DNA of 64,000 bases from Lentisphaera araneosa HTCC2155 (GCF_000170755.1 NZ_ABCK01000024.1:1-64000); one strand, 5' to 3'. Shown: positions 55,462 through 63,632, counted from the stretch's first letter. Notes: generated by a model not told the origin, from the letters alone. Numbers and translations are program-made.

Positions 55462-56574
55462 ATGAAAATTCAAACCTTTGAGAGGATTATTATGTGTAAA
55501 GGAAAAAATATTTGTAGTGAGTTGGGCGATGACCCGAAATCATGGGATGAAAAAAGTACATTACTCCCGCCGTTTTGGATTAGGAAAGAAATAGAAACTT
55601 TTATATCAGCAGTAGAATCCGCATTTCGAGGTGATTTATCACATTCAAAAGAAATTTTAAAAACTATTAAGTCCGATGACTTACGGGATTGGTTTGTCGA
55701 CCATGGTCAAAACACGGGGAAATTCAGGAATGCTTATTTTCAAAATAAGAAAGAAAATATAATTCCCAAAGAAGAGTTAGAAGAAAAAGAGAAACGCATT
55801 TCATCAAAGTACGAGAAAGAAGTGCTAGAGCGTGATTACTATACCTGCCAATACTGTGGCGGGAAATTAATTCCAAACGAGGTGTTAAAAGCCTTTAGTA
55901 AGTTAATTGGAGTGGAGGATTTTTCATATACAGGTAATACTAATGCAGATAGGCATGGCATTCATTTCTATGTTAAACCCACTATAGATCATGTGATTCC
56001 TTGGAATATGGGAGGATTAGGTAATCCCAAGAATTTTGTGGCATCATGCTGGGGATGTAATTTTGGGAAAGCAGGTTGGAGTTTAAAACAGTTAGGACTT
56101 GATGACCCAATGAAGAATCATTTCAAAAATGATGACTGGAAAGGGTTAAAAGAGCTGTTGTACTTACCAGAGGAGGAGCTGATTAACACAGAAATTAAAT
56201 TTTGCTCTAAACCAAAAGAAAATCACGAGAGTAAAAATAGCCAAGTGAAAAAGTCTTCATCTAATCAATTGAAGACAAAAAATATTTCATTTAATGAAAG
56301 TATAGTTGAATGGATATTTGAGGATGAATCTAGAGAAGAAATCTGTACTCGCAAATTTAATAAAGGTAAAGGCGGAGAAACAGTATCTAAACAATTAGGA
56401 ATAGGCATTTACTATAATTCCAAAAGGTGGTCGGATAACAAAGACTTAGAAAAGTATTTACGCAAACTTTTTACTAATACACAAAATCCATTTGAAGCTT
56501 TCAGCGCATTTGCTAAACAAGAAGTAAATAATCCTAATAGCAAAGTGGTATACGATTTCACTTTTAAAGGATGA
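55462..56574 (+). CDS. HNH endonuclease with C-terminal partner domain
   Basis: A 370-residue protein (360 if it starts at ATG 55492, which has GAGAGGATT just upstream). The central HNH domain shows YTCQYCGGKL (~128-137), IDHVIPWNMGG (~175-185) and ASCWGCNFGKAG (~194-205): two CxxC zinc pairs around the catalytic DH. The lysine/serine linker at ~250-272 leads to a ~95-residue C-terminal domain shared with the stand-alone protein at 44854. HNH nucleases of this form are used in restriction; the C-terminal domain probably provides target or partner recognition. Confidence 0.82.
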   Translation: MKIQTFERIIMCKGKNICSELGDDPKSWDEKSTLLPPFWIRKEIETFISAVESAFRGDLSHSKEILKTIKSDDLRDWFVDHGQNTGKFRNAYFQNKKENIIPKEELEEKEKRISSKYEKEVLERDYYTCQYCGGKLIPNEVLKAFSKLIGVEDFSYTGNTNADRHGIHFYVKPTIDHVIPWNMGGLGNPKNFVASCWGCNFGKAGWSLKQLGLDDPMKNHFKNDDWKGLKELLYLPEEELINTEIKFCSKPKENHESKNSQVKKSSSNQLKTKNISFNESIVEWIFEDESREEICTRKFNKGKGGETVSKQLGIGIYYNSKRWSDNKDLEKYLRKLFTNTQNPFEAFSAFAKQEVNNPNSKVVYDFTFKG

Positions 56575-56582
56575 AAAAATAT

Positions 56583-56600
56583 AGAACATAAAATGTCTAG
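56583..56600 (+). repeat. TGTC-type hairpin remnant, copy 6
   Basis: AGAACATAAAATGTCTAG, a diverged relative of the TGTCCT hairpins, 9 bp after the HNH gene stop and shortly before the structured repeat copy B. Confidence 0.3.
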
Positions 56601-56623
56601 AGTAGGGTGAAGTAGTACTTACA

Positions 56624-56695
56624 TACATCAAGACAGTCGGATATAAAGAGTAAGCGTGGACAGTCTCATGGTACTTTGCGAGCTTCGCAGATGTA
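56624..56695 (+). repeat. Structured intergenic repeat, copy B
   Basis: About 72 nt matching copy A at 45221-45291. Outer stem TACATC/GATGTA, inner AGT/ACT (56649-56651 with 56673-56675), hairpin TGCGA-GCT-TCGCA (56677-56689). It lies between the HNH gene and the DEDDh exonuclease gene. Confidence 0.5.
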
Positions 56696-56748
56696 CAGAT
56701 AAATATAGAGAGAGAAATGAGTGAGCAAAAGATAAGTAAGGTTAATGA

Positions 56749-57246
56749 ATGGACTTTGTAGCAATAGATTTTGAAACTGCCACGGCAAAGCGAAATAGTG
56801 CTTGTGCAGTGGCAATTATCACAGTAGAGAAGGGCGTGATCGTAGATGAGTATAGCGAGCTAATTCAGCCACCTAATAATGAATATAGTTGGCGCAACAT
56901 AGATGTTCATGGAATTGAGCCACGTCATACAATGTACAAAGAGGATTTTGAAGACCTATACCCTGAAATCAGAAAACGCCTCACGGGGAAATTAGTGGTC
57001 GCACATAATGAGTCATTTGATCGCAGCGTGATGACTCGATCCATGGAGTATTACGATTTGGATTATGCCGACTTGGGTGTGGCTGATCGTTGGGTATGCA
57101 CCGTAAAACTTTATAAAGCTCAAGGCTTCAAACCCGCAAAACTTAATATCCTTTGTGATCATTTCGGTATCCCACTCAAGCATCATGATGCCTTATCAGA
57201 TGCCCGTGCCTGTGCAGAATTGTATAAACGCGTGCAGGAGATTTGA
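56749..57246 (+). CDS. DEDDh 3'-5' exonuclease (DnaQ-like)
   Basis: A 165-residue stand-alone exonuclease of the DnaQ/epsilon superfamily. Motif Exo I is AIDFETA (~5-11), Exo II is VVAHNESFDRSVM (~83-95), and Exo III is HHDALSDARACAEL (~146-159) with the DEDDh histidine. Proteins of this size may act in DNA repair or RNA turnover. ATG 56749 has only AAGGTTAATG upstream; no better start is visible. No polymerase gene is near. A 5-bp hairpin follows the stop. Confidence 0.88.
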   Translation: MDFVAIDFETATAKRNSACAVAIITVEKGVIVDEYSELIQPPNNEYSWRNIDVHGIEPRHTMYKEDFEDLYPEIRKRLTGKLVVAHNESFDRSVMTRSMEYYDLDYADLGVADRWVCTVKLYKAQGFKPAKLNILCDHFGIPLKHHDALSDARACAELYKRVQEI

Positions 57247-57259
57247 CTTAAAACGAATG

Positions 57260-57272
57260 TCGTGAAACACGA
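57260..57272. terminator. Possible bidirectional terminator hairpin
   Basis: TCGTG-AAA-CACGA between two convergent genes (stop at 57246, minus-strand stop at 57279). The stem has only five pairs and the following TAAAGTTTATTT is a poor U-run. Confidence 0.3.
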
Positions 57273-57278
57273 TAAAGT

Positions 57279-57548
57279 TTATTTGTCGTCGACAATTCTA
57301 TCTACCTCTGTTTTTGATATTCTTGTAACCCCAGTAGATCTATTAAATTCGATCTCACCTTTTTCGTGCATATTCCACAGGTGCTTAATGCTACATCCCC
57401 ACATCTCAGCCACGTCTTTGACTTTGAACAGCTTTTCGATTCTTTGAGCCTTAAATGATTCAATATCGAAGTTCAGTTTTTCTTTAAGATTTTCAGGACT
57501 CATCTCTAAGAGATATGCAGCAGCTTTGATACGTTCGCTACTATTCAT
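57279..57548 (-). CDS. Helix-turn-helix protein (89 aa)
   Basis: A small DNA-binding protein. Residues ~40-86 contain LFKVKDVAEMWGCSIKHLWN (helix-turn-helix of the MerR/excisionase type) followed by GVTRISKTEVDRIV (wing and final helix). It starts 5 bp after the nuclease stop on the minus strand and is likely the last gene of a four-gene operon (lipoprotein, membrane protein, nuclease, HTH). It may regulate that operon, but no target was shown. Confidence 0.75.
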   Translation of the reverse strand: MNSSERIKAAAYLLEMSPENLKEKLNFDIESFKAQRIEKLFKVKDVAEMWGCSIKHLWNMHEKGEIEFNRSTGVTRISKTEVDRIVDDK

Positions 57549-57553
57549 TTAGT

Positions 57554-58555
57554 TCACCACACCTCGGTTGCAATCAAAGCTTCTAGTTCTTCTTCTTTTT
57601 CATCTTCAAGCTTAGTCAAAAAGTCTAAGCCTGTTGAATCTTCAATATCATTGATAGAAGTTAAGTACCTTGCATGAAAGTATTTCTTGGTGGTGGGGCT
57701 CTTACTCACAGGTTTGTGCGGATACATAAAAGCCATAGTTTTCAGTTCTTCACCATCGAGGCGAATAATTATTTTATAAAAGAAATCAGGAACGGCAACT
57801 TTCTCTTCGCCTTTGTCACCAATCCATAAGGAAGGTTTCTTGTCTTGATAGGCTCCGCCGCAAATAATCCATATGCGACCGTAGTCATCAGCCCAGTCTT
57901 TAGTTTTCTCTTCCATGTCTAGCCATATTCCCGCGTTAAATTTCTGTACTTGCGGTGAAGCGTTAATTGTGGTGTGAGTGTTCCAATCTGCATTGGCACC
58001 AAGTCTCCACGCAATACTTTTCATGCAAAGGTGTCCGCGGCTAAAACCTGAATGCTTATAGGACTTATCATGTGGAGCTTCATCTTTATACTTATCATCT
58101 TCAATCCAAGTAGATGGTCGATCAGGAGCTTTACCAACAGGCATATTTGCGGGTTTAGCTCTCATCTCATAGGCGACCCAATCGGGGTTACGAGTAAGTA
58201 GGCCGTCTTCATTATCGTCAAAGCTCACAATATAGGCTCTAAACTCACGGACGAGTTCCTGTGGCTCAGTAGTCCATTTGTCGTGTTCGTAGCTTTCCGT
58301 GAGGATTATGGGCTTATATCCGCTAGGTAATCGCTTGTCAGTAGTCTCATAATTAGATTCTTCTTGGACTACTTTGTTAGGTGTGGTTTTAGGAGAGTTC
58401 TTGTTAATTGCAGTACTAACTGATTCACTGACTTCAATCGCTCTGGTTTTAGTACGTTCAGCTATCTCTGGGAGTTTGTCTTTATTGCTATAGGCTACAA
58501 AGCCAATCACACCAATTAAGATGGTAACTAAGAGTTTATTGATAATGGATTTCAT
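57554..58555 (-). CDS. Membrane-anchored DNA/RNA non-specific endonuclease
   Basis: A 333-residue NucA/NUC1-type nuclease. An N-terminal membrane anchor (LLVTILIGVIGFVAY, ~8-22) is followed by a polar linker and the nuclease domain from ~90. The catalytic motif DRGH appears as SRGHL (~173-177) with the general-base histidine kept; the metal-binding asparagine is in TINASPQ (~197-203). It would work outside the inner membrane, degrading nucleic acid for nutrition or as a barrier to incoming DNA. The paralogue at 62245-63237 is very similar over almost the whole length. Confidence 0.85.
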   Translation of the reverse strand: MKSIINKLLVTILIGVIGFVAYSNKDKLPEIAERTKTRAIEVSESVSTAINKNSPKTTPNKVVQEESNYETTDKRLPSGYKPIILTESYEHDKWTTEPQELVREFRAYIVSFDDNEDGLLTRNPDWVAYEMRAKPANMPVGKAPDRPSTWIEDDKYKDEAPHDKSYKHSGFSRGHLCMKSIAWRLGANADWNTHTTINASPQVQKFNAGIWLDMEEKTKDWADDYGRIWIICGGAYQDKKPSLWIGDKGEEKVAVPDFFYKIIIRLDGEELKTMAFMYPHKPVSKSPTTKKYFHARYLTSINDIEDSTGLDFLTKLEDEKEEELEALIATEVW

Positions 58556-58591
58556 TTGTTACCATATTAGAAAATTGATGACTGAAGAACT

Positions 58592-59491
58592 TTAATGCTT
58601 TAGTTTCCTTTTTACGGGATATTCAGGGTATTTGTGATTTATGGATATTAGAATATTTGTCCAATTTATCTTCAACCAGTTATCGAATTTTAATATCAAA
58701 ATATCTGCTTCACCTAACATTTTTTCATTGATCGGTTTTTTTATGGCTGTATTTATTAAAGCTAAAGCGTTTTCTAGATTTTCTTTTGATTGCGTTCCCC
58801 AATTTGGGTATAATTCATTCAATACATTTTCATCACATTGAGCAATACTTTTATATGCATTATTAAATTGTATTTGTGCCTTTGCGAAGTCTTGCTCTTG
58901 TGATGGAGACGTACTTACTCCGTGCAGAAGACTACTAGCTTGAATAACTGAGGCATAAGCAGTAAAAAAATGTTCTATATTAGGTTTATCATTAATATTG
59001 ATTTGATCCCTCTTCATATATTGAGAATAATTAGTAGCATTTAGGTACCAACCATATGTGTTATATGACCAATGTGGCTTAATGGAGAATGTAATAAAAA
59101 AACTTATTAATAATAATGTATATAAACAAGCACCCCTTGATTGGTTCTTTTTGTCTAAATCATCAATATGAGCTTGTTCACTACTGTGTAATCTTGCTAT
59201 AATAGACATACACCACATAAAACCAGATAACCAATATACCCAATCCCACGTAACGTCAGGTTTATTTATAAAACTATAAATGATAGACACACAAACTGTT
59301 GCCCAAAGACCCCAAAAATAAAATTGGAAACAACCCGTTAAAAGGGTAAAAAAAACAAATAGTTTACTATTGGGATTTTTTTTTACGGACATTGAGATAG
59401 GTATAATACACAGTGCTATGCCAGCAGAGAGTAAGAATGTTCCCAAAAGTCCAGATATTAATAATTGGAAATTCATAGTTAAAAAGTTCAT
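58592..59491 (-). CDS. Hypothetical membrane protein (299 aa)
   Basis: About four membrane segments in the first 160 residues (LLISGLLGTFLLSAGIALCI, FVFFTLLTGCFQFYFWGLWA, a tryptophan-rich WVYWLSGFMWCMSII, and LYTLLLISFFITF) followed by a ~140-residue soluble helical part. I do not recognise the family. Its ATG immediately follows the stop of a small lipoprotein gene, with AAGGATG of that gene serving as ribosome site, and the nuclease gene follows after 36 bp, so all three are probably one operon. Confidence 0.65.
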   Translation of the reverse strand: MNFLTMNFQLLISGLLGTFLLSAGIALCIIPISMSVKKNPNSKLFVFFTLLTGCFQFYFWGLWATVCVSIIYSFINKPDVTWDWVYWLSGFMWCMSIIARLHSSEQAHIDDLDKKNQSRGACLYTLLLISFFITFSIKPHWSYNTYGWYLNATNYSQYMKRDQININDKPNIEHFFTAYASVIQASSLLHGVSTSPSQEQDFAKAQIQFNNAYKSIAQCDENVLNELYPNWGTQSKENLENALALINTAIKKPINEKMLGEADILILKFDNWLKINWTNILISINHKYPEYPVKRKLKH

Positions 59492-59653
59492 TTACATCCT
59501 TGGGTAATAGTTGTATGGATTATGCTGATAAAGCATATGGGTGCTATCATTCATAGCCCTTTCGTTTGAGTAGTCCAATGTGAGTTCCTCTAGCTTGGGC
59601 TCACTGCATGAGACAAAAAGTAGTATGAGTATGAATGCGATTGTTTTATTCAT
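59492..59653 (-). CDS. Tiny lipoprotein (53 aa)
   Basis: Read directly from the minus strand: MNKTIAFILILLFVSCSE..., with lipobox LFVSC (cysteine at 16), then a short polar tail rich in Tyr and Asn. AAAAGGC lies 7 bp before the ATG. The stop is directly adjacent to the start of the membrane-protein gene, so it heads the operon with the nuclease. No function is known. Confidence 0.7.
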   Translation of the reverse strand: MNKTIAFILILLFVSCSEPKLEELTLDYSNERAMNDSTHMLYQHNPYNYYPRM

Positions 59654-59707
59654 AAGATTGCCTTTTTTGTTGCCCTCACCTTAGATATCTCTATGACCTC
59701 TAGTGTG

Positions 59708-59740
59708 ATTATATGGATCAGTATGCTATTTCTATAGCAT
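59708..59740 (-). promoter_or_regulatory. Promoter with palindromic operator candidate
   Basis: On the minus strand, TATAAT (59708-59713) is a perfect -10 about 50 bp before the tiny lipoprotein ATG. The perfect inverted repeat ATGCTAT-4nt-ATAGCAT (59723-59740) covers the expected -35 site, where no consensus hexamer is seen. It may be an operator, or the end hairpin of the gene at 59816. Confidence 0.38.
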
Positions 59741-59815
59741 GAAAAATACTACTTACTGATTATTTACAGAAAGTAAACATAAAAATATTTTAGTAAGATG
59801 TAGTAAGTAATTAAA

Positions 59816-60139
59816 CTAATTGCTCTGCATCCATAATTGTTGCTGTTGCATATACTCATTTTCATCTGCATACCATGATTCTAACTTCTGAGTATCTTTA
59901 TTAAACACAAGGTAGTATGGCACCCAACCTTTGAAATACTGATGCAATGAATACTTCCAAATCCATTTGTTTTTCACAAAGTGAGTTTGAGAAGGTTCTC
60001 CTAATACCTCTTTTACTTTTTCACTATGCATACCTGGAGATAATTCATTTGTTTTACTCACAGTGCCTAACCCTATACTTGTACAGCTACTCATCGCTAT
60101 AATCATCAATGACATCAAAATAACTTTAACCATCTTCAT
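59816..60139 (-). CDS. Small BamE/SmpA-like lipoprotein (107 aa)
   Basis: A lipoprotein signal with lipobox near MSSC (cysteine at ~19), then a ~85-residue domain with NELSPGMHSEKVKEVLGEPS (~32-51), the start pattern of the SmpA/OmlA-BamE fold, followed by WIWKYSL and YYLVFNKDTQKLESWY strands. AAAGG precedes the ATG at the right distance. True BamE works in outer-membrane protein assembly; small relatives of unknown function share the fold, and this stand-alone gene is probably one of these. Confidence 0.72.
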   Translation of the reverse strand: MKMVKVILMSLMIIAMSSCTSIGLGTVSKTNELSPGMHSEKVKEVLGEPSQTHFVKNKWIWKYSLHQYFKGWVPYYLVFNKDTQKLESWYADENEYMQQQQLWMQSN

Positions 60140-60272
60140 GTAATTTACCTTTCTTATTAATTTATTTCATACCTATAATATATTATGTACTAAGCTCTTT
60201 TTTGTTATTGTTACCAAGCTTACTTTAGCAATCAATACTACTTCTTTATCCTAGTTGAAATAATAGTAATCA

Positions 60273-60670
60273 TTATGCAACTTTTGTATTTATGACTGCT
60301 ATAACAACTCCAATCACTACCATGATACCACCTATAGTGGGATTAAATGCGCCAACAACTAAGCCGAGTAATAATAAGAGACAGCCACCTCTTTGTCTAT
60401 TGTCGTACTCTTTGTTTTTTACTTTCTTCTGTATCTTCTTGTTAGGATGACCGCACGATGGACAAGAGTGTGCTTCAGGTGAGATACTTTTGTTACAGGA
60501 ATCACAGTTTATTAGCGTAGAAGTCTTATTGTTGACTTTGCTTGTGAGTTTCTGCGAGGTGAAACTTCAAATGCATTGCCACAGTAAGGGCAGTCCATAG
60601 TTAAGCCGATCATTGATTGCTCCGACTTTACAACATCACCACAGCTCGTGCATAATGTATCAATACTCAT
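60273..60670 (-). pseudogene. Zinc-ribbon membrane protein with a frameshift
   Basis: The first frame (60512-60670) gives 52 residues with CTSCG and CPYCG zinc-ribbon pairs (MSIDTLCTSCGDVV, MDCPYCGNAFEV), ending early. The other frame continues with a second zinc ribbon CDSC/CPSCGHPNKK, a basic linker and a hydrophobic C-terminus GCLLLLLGLVVGAF with IGGIMVVIGVVIAVI, down to the TAA at 60273. The second frame has no start, so both were probably one protein of ~130 residues. The shift lies between ~60515 and ~60560. A sequencing error or a real mutation cannot be told apart. Confidence 0.6.
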
Positions 60671-60888
60671 CTATCATACTCCATTGTTTTTTTATTTATT
60701 CACCAAACTTCAGTAGTAATTAATGCTTAATCAAGTAAATTACCCTTTTGCCGTGGAGAGGGAAGGATAAAAAATCTTTTCACGAGGATTTAGAGTCTCT
60801 TAAAAGCAACTCCCTTGTCATTCCAGATTCATATTTAAACGTAGAAAAGAAGTAGTCGATTTAACCACTACCAAAACGGAACAAAAAC

Positions 60889-61083
60889 ATGAGTAATTCT
60901 TATTTAGTCGGCCGAATAATAGGCACTTCAATAGCGGGTTTTTTTTTAGTGAAGGCTCTTATCGGTTACTATAAAAAAGATAAAAGAACTAAATTTGATT
61001 ATGTGTGTATACCTTTTGTTTGTTTATTTATATGGGCGGTAATTATTCAAGTCTTTGAGACTGTTCAAATCTTATTAAAGTGA
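60889..61083 (+). CDS. Small membrane protein (64 aa)
   Basis: Two hydrophobic segments (LVGRIIGTSIAGFFLVKALI and IPFVCLFIWAVIIQVF) with a basic hydrophilic loop YYKKDKRTKFDY between them. The family is not recognised. It stands alone on the plus strand among minus-strand genes. Confidence 0.5.
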   Translation: MSNSYLVGRIIGTSIAGFFLVKALIGYYKKDKRTKFDYVCIPFVCLFIWAVIIQVFETVQILLK

Positions 61084-61228
61084 ATCAGTTTAATCTATTG
61101 AAGTAAATATAAAGATAGTATTTTAAGGTCAAAAATGGCTTTAATTTACTGATCTATACAACTCAATCAATTTTTCCCTCGAAACTATCAGTATTATAAA
61201 TTGTAGAGATTACATTCATTTTTAATGA

Positions 61229-61702
61229 TTAAGACTGATAGTATTTAAGAATATCTTCGAATTTATATTTAAATTCTTTAAGGGTCTTTTCCTGATATTT
61301 CATCTTAAAAATAATCTCGGTTGAATTGAGATCTTTAGAATGTTTAAATTTAGTTAGTTTATCTAAAAAATTAGCCATGAAAATCTCAAATCTTTCATAA
61401 ACCTCTTTTTGGGAAACGCCTCGTGCTTCTTCTGTTGGAGAACAAATTATAATAAACTTATACGGCTCATAATAGGTTGTCTCACAACTATAATACTTGT
61501 ACTTGTAGGGAAAATCCTTATTTATCTTGTTTGAAAAGGCATATATAACGCCTTGCATATATTCTATTTTTGAATCGGTTGGGTATGCTATTTCATATTT
61601 TTTAAAGATTGACTTTAACTGTTTCTTCTCATTTTTTGTTAAAGTTTTTGAGTATGAAGTCATGGTAAATAGCATTAATAAAATTAATACTGTCTTAGGC
61701 AT
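61229..61702 (-). CDS. Secreted hypothetical protein (157 aa)
   Basis: Start chosen at ATG 61702 because AAGGA lies 8-12 bp upstream; an ATG at 61711 sits directly on that ribosome site. A Sec signal peptide (TVLILLMLFTMTSYS) covers the first ~18 residues. The mature protein is lysine-rich with one pair of cysteines (YYSCETTYY, IIICSPTEEARG). I do not recognise the family. It is transcribed in the same direction as the flanking nuclease genes, with about 90 bp to the gene upstream of it. Confidence 0.65.
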   Translation of the reverse strand: MPKTVLILLMLFTMTSYSKTLTKNEKKQLKSIFKKYEIAYPTDSKIEYMQGVIYAFSNKINKDFPYKYKYYSCETTYYEPYKFIIICSPTEEARGVSQKEVYERFEIFMANFLDKLTKFKHSKDLNSTEIIFKMKYQEKTLKEFKYKFEDILKYYQS

Positions 61703-61788
61703 ATTCCACATCCTTTATTTATCTTTTTATTTTAAGAGTCTTAATACATTTCCATTGATGGAGAACTCATCATTAATTGAAGTTAGAA

Positions 61789-62230
61789 TTAAGACCCGTA
61801 TCTAAATTCGTACTTATCGAAATATTCTTTACTATGAGCCATAATAGCCTTTATAATTTTTTCCATATTATGAACAAATTGCTCAAGTTCTGTTTTTTCT
61901 GCAAAACTTAAAGAATCATATGAATACCTAACTTTATTAATTTCCTCCATAATACTAGTGGTTATTGCTATAAACTGGCTGGCAGTTGACTGCCATAGAA
62001 TTTGCATTTCTTGAGTTTCAAAACAAGGAGATTTAATAAATTCACTTTTGAAATAAGATAAACGATCTAGCCCCTTCTTAAGTAGATCATACTCAGCATC
62101 CAAATTTATATCTGTTATAGATTTACCGAAAAACCCTTTTTTTTTTCTTCGATTTAATTGATTCTTTTACTGAGAAAAGATTTCGTAATGTATCGAGTGT
62201 CACTTCATTATAATTATTTTCTTTGTCCAT
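61789..62230 (-). pseudogene. Small helical protein split at a run of ten A
   Basis: ATG 62230 reads MDKENNYNEVTLDTLRNLFS and on to a lysine run, then stops at 62123-62125. The frame that continues from the same run (…GFFGKSITDINLDAEYDLLKKG) stays open to 61789. With nine instead of ten A (positions 62137-62146, T on the plus strand) both parts form one protein of 146 residues. The downstream part alone could start at ATG 62103. It lies 14 bp after the nuclease paralogue's stop. The long homopolymer makes slippage, phase variation or a sequencing error all possible. Confidence 0.6.
62137..62146. repeat. Homopolymer of ten T (A on the coding strand)
   Basis: The run decides the reading frame of the gene at 61789-62230: nine or twelve bases would restore it. 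Confidence 0.7.
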
Positions 62231-62244
62231 TCTATTTCTCTTTC

Positions 62245-63237
62245 TTAATTCCAAATATCACTATTGATTAAACTTTCAATTTCTTCTTCTTGATCATCTT
62301 CAAGCTTAGTTAAAAAATCTAAACCCGTCAAACTCTCAATATCATTGATAGAAGTTAAGTACCTTGCATGAAAGTATTTTTTGGTGGTGGGGCTCTTACT
62401 CACAGGTTTGTGCGGATACATAAAAGCCATTGATTTAATTTCTTCATCATCTAAGCGGATAACGATCTTCCAGAAGTATTCAGGTACTGCAACTCTCTCT
62501 TCGCCTTCATCACCAATCCATAAAGACGGCTTTTTATCTTTAAATCCACCGCCACAAATAACCCATATACGGCCGTATTCATCCGCCCATTCTTTGGTTT
62601 TGTTCTCCATATCTAACCAAACACCAGTATTGAATTTAGCATGTTGTGGAGAAGCGTTAATTGTCGTGTGAGTATTCCAATCAGCATTAGCTCCCAACCT
62701 CCAGGCAATATGTTTCATGCATAAGTGACCTCTATGAAAGCCACTGTGTAAATATGATTTATCATGGGGTGCTTCATCGTTGTACTTATCATCTTCAATC
62801 CAAGTCGAGGGACGATTAGGGGCTTTACCATCAGGCATGTTTGAAGGTTTAGCTCTAATCTCATATGCTACCCAATCTGGGTTACGGGTTAATACATTAT
62901 CAGAGTTATCATCAAAGCTCACAATGTATGCTCTAAACTCACGAATTAGCTCTTGTGGCTCAGTAGTCCATTTGTCATGCTCGTAGCTCTCAGTGAGCAC
63001 GATAGGCTTGTATCCGCTCTTTAATCGTTTGTCAGTAGTCTCGTAATTAGATTCTTCTTGTTTAACGGATTGAGATGCTTTCTGGTCGATTGCTGAACTA
63101 ACTGATTCAGTTACTTGTACCGCTTTATTTTTTGTGCGTTCAGCAATTTTAGGAAGCTGGTCTTTATTACTGTAGGCAACAAAGCCAACGGCCCCAACGA
63201 ATAAGCTTACTAGGATCTTTGTGATTAGGGATTTCAT
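62245..63237 (-). CDS. Membrane-anchored DNA/RNA non-specific endonuclease, second copy
   Basis: A 330-residue paralogue of the nuclease at 57554-58555, with the same anchor (ILVSLFVGAVGFVAY), linker and nuclease domain. The catalytic motif reads HRGHL here (SRGHL in the other copy), with the asparagine motif TINASPQ kept. Differences cluster in the linker (~40-60) and the last residues. AAAGGAAC precedes the ATG. The gene downstream differs from that of the other copy, so the nuclease gene was copied alone or the surroundings diverged. Confidence 0.85.
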   Translation of the reverse strand: MKSLITKILVSLFVGAVGFVAYSNKDQLPKIAERTKNKAVQVTESVSSAIDQKASQSVKQEESNYETTDKRLKSGYKPIVLTESYEHDKWTTEPQELIREFRAYIVSFDDNSDNVLTRNPDWVAYEIRAKPSNMPDGKAPNRPSTWIEDDKYNDEAPHDKSYLHSGFHRGHLCMKHIAWRLGANADWNTHTTINASPQHAKFNTGVWLDMENKTKEWADEYGRIWVICGGGFKDKKPSLWIGDEGEERVAVPEYFWKIVIRLDDEEIKSMAFMYPHKPVSKSPTTKKYFHARYLTSINDIESLTGLDFLTKLEDDQEEEIESLINSDIWN

Positions 63238-63632
63238 TTTATGTTCCTTTTACTACCGACCAGTTTTAGTTAGATTTGAACCTTGGAAAAGATCGTAAAC
63301 GCACAGTTTATAATTTATCGTCTTTGATGCTTTTACAATATTTACAATAAGCATTATATCTAGTGTTAGATTATGAAATCATGGATTAAAAACCCTGTAT
63401 TTAGATAGCGTTTATAGTGATATTTCAGTACGGGTATATGTAGCTCTTTGATTGAAAGAATTAAGAGAAGGAGCGGTACGAGGATTTTATATTAGGTGAT
63501 TCTTCGATTGTTTGAATTTAAAAGTTATATAGAGCCCTAGCACTTTTTACATCGAAGGAAAGAAAATAAGCCATTGTATTTTTTTGTATTGTGATCTAAT
63601 CTGTTCTAGGGATTAAATGAGTAAGGGTTTAA
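63238..63632. other. Divergent intergenic region
   Basis: 395 bp without a gene that I can support. It separates the minus-strand nuclease from the plus-strand partial gene and should carry both promoters; only a minus-strand TATAAT is clear. Confidence 0.4.
63353..63358 (-). promoter_or_regulatory. Possible -10 box for the second nuclease gene
   Basis: TATAAT on the minus strand, ~115 bp before the ATG at 63237; the -35 region is poor. Confidence 0.28.

Noticed and set aside
59816-60139. True BamE of the outer-membrane assembly machine
   Set aside because: Only the first motif fits; the gene stands alone among accessory genes and the fold is common in unrelated small lipoproteins.
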